Shown here: one piece after another, positions 1 to 5,266 of the stretch | Position numbering within the stretch: position 1 is the first letter of the stretch | How the letters are laid out: each line of letters starts with the position of its first letter | NCBI GenBank assembly: GCA_023252065.1 | Contig: JAHEXO010000158.1 | Coordinates: 1 to 5,954, forward strand | Length of the DNA stretch: 5,954 bases | Source: Nocardioides sp. | GTDB taxonomy: Bacteria; Actinomycetota; Actinomycetes; Propionibacteriales; Nocardioidaceae | Direction of reading: 5' to 3' | The notes under the pieces: model-generated | The model's database searches: none | Told to the model about the DNA's origin: nothing | Seen by the model: the letters and a program-made list of their open reading frames with translations, nothing else | Program-made: the position numbers and the translations under genes

Positions 1-1
1 G

Positions 2-2659
2 GTGGGCCACTGCCTGGACATCGAGGCGGAGAGCTCGTTCTCACCAGTGGTCGAGGCCGTCACCACTCTCGTCGCCCGGGTGGAGGACCCCGAGTCACGG
101 CCCTTCGCACGCCGCATGCGGGCACTCCTGGATCCCGAGGCACCGAGGAGCGCAGAGAAGCTCCACCTGCTCGATGATCTTCGCCTGACCGTGCTCGAGG
201 CCGGCGCGAACGGGCCCGTGCTCCTGGTGTTGGAGGACCTGCACTGGGCTGACGCCTCCACGCGCGACCTCGCGGTGGCACTGTCGCGCACAGCCCGCGG
301 ACGAGTGTTGCTGGTGCTGACCGTGCGGACCGAGGACGTCCACCGGGGCCATCCGGCGCGGAGGGCCCTGGCCGAGATCGCCCGGGTTCCTGGTGGCAGA
401 CGTCTCGAGCTGGGTCCGTTGGACCGCGACGCCATCGCCGGGATCGTGGCCTCGATCACCGGCGCGGAGGTCGATCCCGCGACGGTCCGGTCCGTCCTCG
501 AGCGGTCGGAGGGCAACCCTCTTTATGCGGAGGAGATCGTGGCCGCTGGTTCCGGCGCGATCCCCGGCCAGCTGTCAGACCTGTTCCTGGCCAGGGTGGA
601 TCGGCTGGACACCTGTCCCCGGAATCTGATCCGCGTCGCCTCGGTGGACGGGACCCGCCTCGACATCGAAACCCTGGGGGAGCTGTCGGGGCTCGTACAG
701 CCGAGGCTGGACCGGGACCTGACCGAGCTGTTGGACGCCAACCTCCTCCGCCGGAGCTCGGAGTCACTGGCGTTCTGGCACCCGCTGCTGCGCGAGGCGG
801 TGTACGACGACCTGTTGCCGGACGAGCGGACTCGGCTGCACGCCCAGCTCGCCGGGATCCTCCAAGCGCGCGTCGACACGGAGGCAGAGCCCCGGTTGTC
901 TCTGCTCAGCAGGTTGGCGTTCCACTGGTCGGCCGCAGCCGACCTCCCTCACGCCATCGTCGCGTCGGACCGAGCCGGCAAGGTCGCGCAGTGGATCGGC
1001 GCAGCAGAGTCCGTCTCCCAGTTCGAGCGTGTGCTCTGGCTGTGCGACCAGGTGCCGGACGCCGAAGCCCTCGTCGGCCGTACCCAGATCGACGTGGTGC
1101 TCTCGTTGGCCGGCTCGACGCTCGGCCAAGGCGACGGATCGGGCTGGCATTCCCTGAATCGCCGTGCCGTGGGAATGCTCACTCCGGACACCGACCCCCT
1201 CGTCGCGTCCAGGGCCCACGCGGCCCTGGCGTTCTCGGCCATGAACATCGACGACACCGCGGAAGCACCCGAAGCAGTGCGGCTGGCTCTCGAGTACGCA
1301 GGGGAGTCTCCCTCAGAGGAGCGGGCCTACGCGCTGGGGGCACAGGCCCTGCTCGACCTCGTAGGAGGCCAGAACGGCGCCGCGCTGGCTGCCGCTGACC
1401 GTGCGAGCGAGGCAGCCAAGGCGATCGGCGCGTCGTACATCTACCTGCTGGACCTGATGTTCAAGTCCGAGGCGCTCCTGGTCCTGGGTCGCCCGACGGA
1501 GGCGTGCGACCTGGCCCGCCAACGGGTCGAGCTCGCGCGGAGCGAGGCCCCGGGCGGGGAAGCGCTCTACTGCGTCCAGATCCTGGCGGAACGGCTGCTG
1601 TGCGCGGGTCGCGTCCAGGAAGCCATCTCCGTCGCGCGAGCCGAGCGCTACGAGGGACTGAAGGCGGGCCTCGTCGCACCGGCTGCCCACTGTGGTTCGA
1701 CCTTGGCGTTCGCGCTCATCTGGGCGGGTCGGCTCGACGACGCCGAGAACCTGTTGAGCGAGCTCGGCGACCTGGGGCTCGAGGACCCCTGGATGATGGA
1801 GCGGACCGACCTGGCCTTGGCCCGCGGGGACCTCCAGGCCGTCCGGAGCTCGGTACCTCCGAGGTGGCAGGAGGTCCGGCCGACGGGGCCACCGCTGGAG
1901 CCGTTCGAGGCGATGTCCGTCTTCCAGATCGCGGCGCTGAACGGCGACCGAGCCCGGTGCCTGCACCTGGCCAGGTCCTACCTGTCCGTCGTGGGGGCCG
2001 GCGACTCGCCCCTGCTCGCAGCGGCGGGCGCCCGCATCGGCTTCCAGGCGCTGACCTTCGCCGGATCACCTTCCGAGCCGCCGACCTCCGTCTTGCGCGA
2101 CGAAGCCACCCGCGAGCTGCACCGGGCGGAGGCTGCCCTGACCGACGAGTGGCGCCCCTCGTACTTCGGCGTCCAGCTCGAGCTGGCGCGCGGCTACGCG
2201 GCGCGAGACGCCGGGACGTCGGGCGCCTCCCACTTCCGAGAGGCGGCGACTCTCTCCGGGCCTTTCGGCGACTTCTTCGCGCTCGAACCGCGGCTGGAGC
2301 TCGCCCAGGAGCTGCTCGACCACGGGAGCAGGGATGAGGGGCGTGAGCTGCTGGTCGACTGCTGGACGTCGGGCCACGACATGGGTGCGCGGGGTCTCGA
2401 GCGACGGGCCGCCAGGCTCGCCACACGCTTCCGAGTGCCGCTGCCCGGGGCGGCCACGTCCGAAGGGCCGCTGAGCCGGCTGACGCCACGCGAGCGCGAG
2501 GTGCTCGACCGGCTTGCGAAGGGGACGACGAACAGGGCGATCGCGCAGGACCTCGTGATCAGCGAGAAGACGGTCAGCGTGCACGTCTCGAACGTGCTGG
2601 CCAAGCTCGGTGTCGAGAACCGGGGAGCGGCTGCCGCTCTCGCTCGGGAGCTGGCCTGA
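2..2659 (+). CDS. LAL-type LuxR-family transcriptional regulator, 5' end outside window
   Basis: This is a large ATP-binding regulator that would couple an AAA/STAND-type ATPase to a C-terminal DNA-binding domain and act on promoters in the cytoplasm. Visible residues 73-84 (VLLVLEDLHWAD) are a typical Walker B segment. RSEGNPLYAEEIV at 168-180 is the conserved stretch found after the ATPase core in this family. Residues ~290-800 are an Ala/Leu-rich helical region, probably TPR-like. Residues 824-885 are a GerE/LuxR helix-turn-helix (LTPREREVLDRLAKG, then SEKTVSVHVSNVLAKLGV as the recognition part). No Walker A P-loop is present, and the sequence opens at GHCLDIEAE, which in relatives lies after it. 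The GTG at position 2 is therefore an internal valine, and an estimated 50-80 residues are missing on the left. Codon use is less G/C-biased than in hisG. The signal it senses and its targets cannot be read from the sequence. Confidence 0.93.
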   Translation: MGHCLDIEAESSFSPVVEAVTTLVARVEDPESRPFARRMRALLDPEAPRSAEKLHLLDDLRLTVLEAGANGPVLLVLEDLHWADASTRDLAVALSRTARGRVLLVLTVRTEDVHRGHPARRALAEIARVPGGRRLELGPLDRDAIAGIVASITGAEVDPATVRSVLERSEGNPLYAEEIVAAGSGAIPGQLSDLFLARVDRLDTCPRNLIRVASVDGTRLDIETLGELSGLVQPRLDRDLTELLDANLLRRSSESLAFWHPLLREAVYDDLLPDERTRLHAQLAGILQARVDTEAEPRLSLLSRLAFHWSAAADLPHAIVASDRAGKVAQWIGAAESVSQFERVLWLCDQVPDAEALVGRTQIDVVLSLAGSTLGQGDGSGWHSLNRRAVGMLTPDTDPLVASRAHAALAFSAMNIDDTAEAPEAVRLALEYAGESPSEERAYALGAQALLDLVGGQNGAALAAADRASEAAKAIGASYIYLLDLMFKSEALLVLGRPTEACDLARQRVELARSEAPGGEALYCVQILAERLLCAGRVQEAISVARAERYEGLKAGLVAPAAHCGSTLAFALIWAGRLDDAENLLSELGDLGLEDPWMMERTDLALARGDLQAVRSSVPPRWQEVRPTGPPLEPFEAMSVFQIAALNGDRARCLHLARSYLSVVGAGDSPLLAAAGARIGFQALTFAGSPSEPPTSVLRDEATRELHRAEAALTDEWRPSYFGVQLELARGYAARDAGTSGASHFREAATLSGPFGDFFALEPRLELAQELLDHGSRDEGRELLVDCWTSGHDMGARGLERRAARLATRFRVPLPGAATSEGPLSRLTPREREVLDRLAKGTTNRAIAQDLVISEKTVSVHVSNVLAKLGVENRGAAAALARELA

Positions 2660-2692
2660 TCCTTACGCCGGAGGCTCGGCGCAGCTCGAGGT

Positions 2693-2708
2693 TCGGGATT
2701 CCTCCCGA
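2693..2708 (+). terminator. Possible weak terminator hairpin after the LAL gene
   Basis: TCGGGA (2693-2698) and TCCCGA (2703-2708) form a perfect 6-bp stem with a TTCC loop, 33 nt after the LAL stop codon. There is no T-tract behind it, so a classical intrinsic terminator is not shown. High-GC actinobacteria often use hairpins without a U-run, so termination is possible. It could equally be a chance repeat or part of the regulatory region of the next gene. Confidence 0.3.
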
Positions 2709-2734
2709 TGTCCTGACCCGACCCTTAGACCGAA

Positions 2735-2790
2735 TGTGGGTGTTCGTCAGGGCCGGAGACTCCGGCCCCCGAACCGGAGGAACACCCATG
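2735..2790 (+). promoter_or_regulatory. Nested stem-loop leader covering the start codon of the small protein
   Basis: Two inverted repeats are nested directly in front of the small ORF. The outer arms TGGGTGTTC (2737-2745) and GAACACCCA (2780-2788) pair over 9 Watson-Crick bases, and two further wobble pairs extend the stem to 2735/2790, taking in the whole ATG start codon. The inner hairpin pairs 2750-2757 with 2761-2768 (8 bp, mostly G-C, triloop). The Shine-Dalgarno GGAGG (2776-2780) lies in the bulge between the two stems, with its last G in the outer stem. If the region is transcribed, this fold would limit ribosome access. As DNA, the repeats could instead be operator half-sites. The transcription start is not known, so the RNA reading is inference. 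Confidence 0.5.
2776..2780 (+). promoter_or_regulatory. Ribosome binding site of the small protein
   Basis: GGAGG lies 7 nt before the ATG at 2788, a near-ideal Shine-Dalgarno sequence and spacing. It decides the start of the small protein in favour of 2788. The in-frame ATG at 2734 has no such site and would run through the hairpin region. Confidence 0.75.
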
Positions 2791-3006
2791 AACACCTCGA
2801 CCAACACCCGTCGTCCGACCTCCTTCGCCACCGCGGCCGCGGTCGTGGCCGCCGCCGCGGTCATCGCCATCGGCTCCGCGGCGGTGTCCCAGGCTTCCGG
2901 CGCCGGTCCGACCCGCTGCGCCGCCCCGCCGCCGCCTGTGATCACCACTCCCTTCTCCGCCTCCTTCATCGCCCGGACGGGCGGCAAGGCGGTGGTCGGG
3001 CCCTGA
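2788..3006 (+). CDS. Small exported or membrane-anchored protein of unknown family (72 aa)
   Basis: I do not recognise a family. The protein has a short polar N-terminus with two arginines ([13 protein letters not shown]), a long Ala/Val-rich hydrophobic stretch at ~14-33, then SQASGAGP with a plausible signal-peptidase site after A36 (VSQA). This suggests a secretory signal peptide, or else a single membrane anchor. The remaining ~36 residues are Pro/Gly/Ala-rich with one cysteine (C44), a PPPP run (47-50) and [14 protein letters not shown]. The arginine pair is not a canonical Tat motif. Coding support is good: GGAGG 7 nt upstream, and only 6 of 72 codons end in A or T. It is on the same strand as the LAL gene, 128 nt downstream and behind a structured leader, so it may have its own promoter or translational control. 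Its stop lies 13 nt from the end of the convergent acetyltransferase gene. A role is not inferable. Confidence 0.7.
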   Translation: MNTSTNTRRPTSFATAAAVVAAAAVIAIGSAAVSQASGAGPTRCAAPPPPVITTPFSASFIARTGGKAVVGP

Positions 3007-3019
3007 CGGATCGCTGGGA

Positions 3020-3598
3020 CTATCTCCTTCCGGACCACTCCTCACGCAGGACCGCGTACGTCACGCTGTCCACCCAGCCGAGGTCGCGGTGCAGCGAGTC
3101 CTGGCGGTGCACCGCCTCGCGGCGCATCCCCAGCTTGTCCATCACCCGCAGCGACGGCGCGTTGTCGGCGAACGCCTGGGCGGTGAGGCGCCGCAGCCCG
3201 AGGTCCTCGAAGCAGATCCGTACGAGCTCCGTCGCCGCCTCGGTGACGTAGCCCTTCCCCTGGTGGCTCGAGTCGAGGCACCACCCGATCTCGGCGACGG
3301 TGCTCCTGGCCGCCTCGCGCACCTCGTGCTGGGCCCAGCCGTCCTCGACGTGCAGGTAGAGGTCTCCGACGAGTGCGCCGTCGAGCTCGAGGACCAACGT
3401 GCGCCGCATGACCTCGAGGTCCATCTGCAGCAGCCAGTCGTCGTAGGCCGTCGGGCGTCCCGGCATCCACTCCGCGACGTCCTCGCGGCTCCGGTAGCCG
3501 AAGACGGCCGGGAGGTCGGCCACGGTGACGGGACGGATCGTCAGCCGCTCGGTGGATCTCGGCCAGGTCACGCGGTCGAAGGTCAGGGTGTCGCTCAC
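3020..3598 (-). CDS. GNAT-family N-acetyltransferase, RimJ/RimL type
   Basis: This 192-residue protein should transfer an acetyl group from acetyl-CoA to an amine, either a protein N-terminus or a small molecule. It opens with [15 protein letters not shown] (15-29), the standard first strand and helix of the Acetyltransf_3 group. [20 protein letters not shown] (102-121) contains the acetyl-CoA pyrophosphate loop (Q113-G-K-G116) and a glutamate at 103 in the usual general-base region. [14 protein letters not shown] (145-158) is the conserved C-terminal CoA-side motif. The length is normal for the family. I chose the GTG at 3598 because it gives a full N-terminus; the GTG at 3571 would also keep the domain, and neither has a clear Shine-Dalgarno. 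The gene is divergent from hisE across 57 bp, with its stop (TAG) 13 nt from the small protein's stop. The substrate is unknown; N-terminal or small-amine acetylation are both open. Confidence 0.92.
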   Translation of the reverse strand: MSDTLTFDRVTWPRSTERLTIRPVTVADLPAVFGYRSREDVAEWMPGRPTAYDDWLLQMDLEVMRRTLVLELDGALVGDLYLHVEDGWAQHEVREAARSTVAEIGWCLDSSHQGKGYVTEAATELVRICFEDLGLRRLTAQAFADNAPSLRVMDKLGMRREAVHRQDSLHRDLGWVDSVTYAVLREEWSGRR

Positions 3599-3604
3599 CC
3601 GCCA

Positions 3605-3634
3605 ACCCTGGACGGGGGTCGGGGCGCAGGTCAA
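3605..3634 (-). promoter_or_regulatory. Candidate promoter of the acetyltransferase gene
   Basis: Reading the minus strand, TTGACC (3634-3629) matches the actinobacterial housekeeping -35. It is followed after 18 nt by CAGGGT (3610-3605), a weak match to the -10 pattern TANNNT. The start codon GTG at 3598 follows 6 nt later, which would place transcription start at or next to the first base of the gene, a leaderless mRNA. The -35 match is good and the -10 match is poor, so this is tentative. Confidence 0.35.
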
Positions 3635-3642
3635 CGGAGAAC

Positions 3643-3648
3643 TACCCT
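3643..3648 (+). promoter_or_regulatory. Candidate -10 element of the hisE-hisG operon
   Basis: TACCCT fits the actinobacterial -10 pattern TANNNT. Seven bases separate it from the GTG of hisE at 3656, so transcription would begin at the start codon. The only purine-rich ribosome-site candidate, GGAGA at 3636-3640, is 15 nt from the GTG, too far for normal use, which agrees with a leaderless start. No convincing -35 is visible at the expected distance. Confidence 0.45.
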
Positions 3649-3655
3649 GCTGCAC

Positions 3656-3919
3656 GTGAAGACGTTCGAGCAGCTGTGGGAGGAGCTGGCCAACAAGGCC
3701 GAGCAACGCCCCGACGGTTCCGGCACGGTGGCCCGGCTCGACGCCGGCGTGCACGCGATCGGCAAGAAGCTGGTCGAGGAGGCCGCCGAGTCGTGGATGG
3801 CCGCGGAGCACGAGACGCCCGAGCGGACCGCCGAGGAGCTCAGCCAGCTCCTCTACCACGCCCAGGTGCTGATGCTCGCGACCGGACTGACCCTCGACGA
3901 CGTCTACGCCCACCTGTGA
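3656..3919 (+). CDS. hisE: Phosphoribosyl-ATP pyrophosphatase (histidine biosynthesis step 2)
   Basis: HisE hydrolyses phosphoribosyl-ATP to phosphoribosyl-AMP and pyrophosphate in the cytoplasm, directly after the HisG reaction. The 87-residue all-helical protein matches the stand-alone actinobacterial form, about 87-95 residues and not fused to HisI. The metal-binding core is [23 protein letters not shown] (31-53), with E41, E42 and E45, followed by EELSQLLYH (60-68). The second half of the MazG-like metal motif reads ExxQ (E61/Q64) where many bacteria have ExxD; from memory actinobacterial HisE proteins share this, so it is not a defect. The end, [10 protein letters not shown], is typical. 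The frame is open far upstream, so the start was chosen by family alignment ([11 protein letters not shown]) and by the -10-like TACCCT 7 nt before. A CTG at 3647 has better spacing to GGAGA but would add LLH, which seems less likely. hisG follows after 20 nt. Confidence 0.95.
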   Translation: MKTFEQLWEELANKAEQRPDGSGTVARLDAGVHAIGKKLVEEAAESWMAAEHETPERTAEELSQLLYHAQVLMLATGLTLDDVYAHL

Positions 3920-3939
3920 GCCCGACCCGTGAGGAATCG

Positions 3940-4797
3940 ATGACCACCCCCGACCTGCTCCGGATCGCGGTCCCCAACAAGGGGGTGCTGTCGCAGTCGG
4001 CCACCGAGATGCTGCGGGAGTCCGGCTACCGCCAGCGCCAGGACGCCAAGGAGCTCACCCTGCTCGACGCCGAGAACGGCGTGGAGTTCTTCTACCTGCG
4101 GCCGCGCGACATCGCCCTCTACGTCGGCGAGGGCACCCTCGACGTCGGCATCACCGGACGTGACCTGCTGCTCGACTCCGGCGCCAAGGCCGAGGAGGTG
4201 CTCGGGCTCGGCTTCGGTCGCAGCACGTTCCGCTTCGCCGGGCCGGTGGGCCGATACGACGACCTCGCCCAGCTCCAGGGCACCCGGATCGCCACGTCGT
4301 ACGTCGGGATCGTGCGGCAGTTCCTCGCCGAGCGCGGGCTCGACGCCACCGTCAGCCGGCTCGACGGCGCGGTGGAGACCAGCGTCCAGCTCGGCGTGGC
4401 CGACGTGGTCGCCGACGTGGTGGAGACCGGCAGCACGATGGCCAAGGCGGGGCTGGAGGTGTTCGGCGAGCCGATCCTCGAGTCGGAGGCCGTGCTCATC
4501 ACCCGCGGCGGTGGGACGCCCGCCGGGCTCGACGTCTTCCAGCGGCGGCTCGAGGGCGTGATGGTGGCTCGGAGCTACGTGATGATGGACTACGACATCC
4601 CCGAGGAGCGGGTGGGTGAGGCGGTGGCGCTGACTCCGGGGATCGAGAGCCCGACCGTCTCGCCCCTGCATCGGCAGGGCTGGGTCGCCGTGCGGGCGAT
4701 GGTGCCGCGAGCCGGCGCCCACCGGGTCATGGACGAGCTGTGGACCATCGGGGCCAGGGGGATCCTGGTGACCGACATCCATGCCTGCCGTCTCTGA
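3940..4797 (+). CDS. hisG: ATP phosphoribosyltransferase, long form (histidine biosynthesis step 1)
   Basis: HisG joins ATP and PRPP to give phosphoribosyl-ATP, the committed and normally histidine-inhibited step of histidine synthesis. The 285 residues are the long, self-regulated form, which needs no HisZ. Residues 8-80 (RIAVPNKGVLS ... DVGITGRDLLLDSG) are the first half of the catalytic domain. LDGAVETSVQLGVADVVADV (141-160) followed by VETGSTM (161-167) is the PROSITE-type HisG signature containing the PRPP-binding loop. GIESPTVSPL (234-243) and the C-terminal ~80 residues, ending GARGILVTDIHACRL, form the ACT-like regulatory domain that binds histidine. Y121 (IATSY) is at the position of a tyrosine linked to allostery in mycobacterial HisG. 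The start ATG has GAGG at 3931-3934, 5 nt upstream. The gene lies 20 nt after hisE and overlaps the next gene by 17 nt, so the three are probably co-transcribed. Codons are extremely G/C-ending. Confidence 0.98.
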   Translation: MTTPDLLRIAVPNKGVLSQSATEMLRESGYRQRQDAKELTLLDAENGVEFFYLRPRDIALYVGEGTLDVGITGRDLLLDSGAKAEEVLGLGFGRSTFRFAGPVGRYDDLAQLQGTRIATSYVGIVRQFLAERGLDATVSRLDGAVETSVQLGVADVVADVVETGSTMAKAGLEVFGEPILESEAVLITRGGGTPAGLDVFQRRLEGVMVARSYVMMDYDIPEERVGEAVALTPGIESPTVSPLHRQGWVAVRAMVPRAGAHRVMDELWTIGARGILVTDIHACRL

Positions 4798-5266
4798 ACG
4801 CCCCCTTCCGCACACCTGGCGTCCTCTCGGTGTGCGGTTGGCGATGGTGTTCTTCGGGGGCCTGCTGCTGGTCGTCTGCGTCGCCGCGTGGATCGCGATC
4901 GGCCCGGAGGTGCGGGGGCGGGTCGACCTCTTCCAGCGGGTGACGTTCCTGCTCGTCGGCGCCATGGTCGCCGCGGTGGCATGGGCGCTGGTGCGGTGCC
5001 GGGTGACCGCGACCGAGCGCGGCCTCGAGATCGTGAACGGCTACCGGCGGCGGGTCTACGTCTGGGCCGAGGTGGTCGCCGTGCAGATGCCGCGCGGAGC
5101 GCCGTTCGCCACGCTCGACCTGGCCGACGGCACCAGCATCCAGGCGCTCGGCATCCAGTCCGCCGACGGCGACCGGGCCCGGGTCGCGGTCAGCGAGCTG
5201 CGTCTCCTGCTGGACCGCAGGTCCGGCGAGGAGTCAGTGCAGCGCCCGGATCCCCCAGGAGACTGA
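4781..5266 (+). CDS. Two-TM membrane protein with bacterial PH domain
   Basis: This 161-residue protein has two membrane segments, ~16-40 (LGVRLAMVFFGGLLL ...) and ~53-72 (RVTFLLVGAMVAAVAWALV), with a short loop between them. A soluble beta-rich domain at ~73-145 follows (CRVTATERGLEIVNGYRRR, VYVWAEVVAVQM, FATLDLADGTSIQALGIQ), which resembles the actinobacterial bacterial-PH family (PF10756-like). The topology puts the PH domain at the cytoplasmic face, possibly as a binding or scaffold module; no catalytic residues are seen and the function is unknown. The ATG at 4781 overlaps the end of hisG by 17 nt. An in-frame TGA at 4769 shows that no earlier start is possible. There is no good Shine-Dalgarno close by, so translation may be coupled to hisG termination. 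Its 3' end overlaps the convergent epimerase gene by 33 nt. A gene of this type after hisG recurs in actinobacteria, from memory. Confidence 0.88.
   Translation: MPAVSERPLPHTWRPLGVRLAMVFFGGLLLVVCVAAWIAIGPEVRGRVDLFQRVTFLLVGAMVAAVAWALVRCRVTATERGLEIVNGYRRRVYVWAEVVAVQMPRGAPFATLDLADGTSIQALGIQSADGDRARVAVSELRLLLDRRSGEESVQRPDPPGD

Noticed and set aside
2..4. GTG at position 2 as the true start of the LAL gene
   Set aside because: The ATPase P-loop that must precede this point is missing and no upstream sequence is available; the GHCLD context is internal in the family.
2734..3006. Longer 90-residue version of the small protein starting at ATG 2734
   Set aside because: It has no Shine-Dalgarno, would run through the inverted repeats, and adds 18 polar residues before a normal signal-like N-terminus. 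The ATG at 2788 has GGAGG at ideal spacing.
2992..3038. GTGGTC/GACCAC inverted repeat between the convergent small protein and acetyltransferase genes as a terminator
   Set aside because: Only 6 bp with a 35-nt loop and no T-tract on either strand; not distinguishable from chance.
2610..3251. 213-residue open frame spanning the LAL 3' end, the small protein and the acetyltransferase 3' end
   Set aside because: It lies out of frame over two supported genes and antisense to a third, has no recognisable motif, and looks like a frame kept open by high GC.
3599..3913. N-terminal extension of the acetyltransferase across hisE
   Set aside because: The extra 105 residues are antisense to hisE and carry no family similarity; the domain begins after the GTG at 3598.
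3904..4965. 353-residue open frame antisense to hisG
   Set aside because: A typical high-GC shadow of hisG, low in complexity and rich in His/Arg/Gly/Pro, with no domain.
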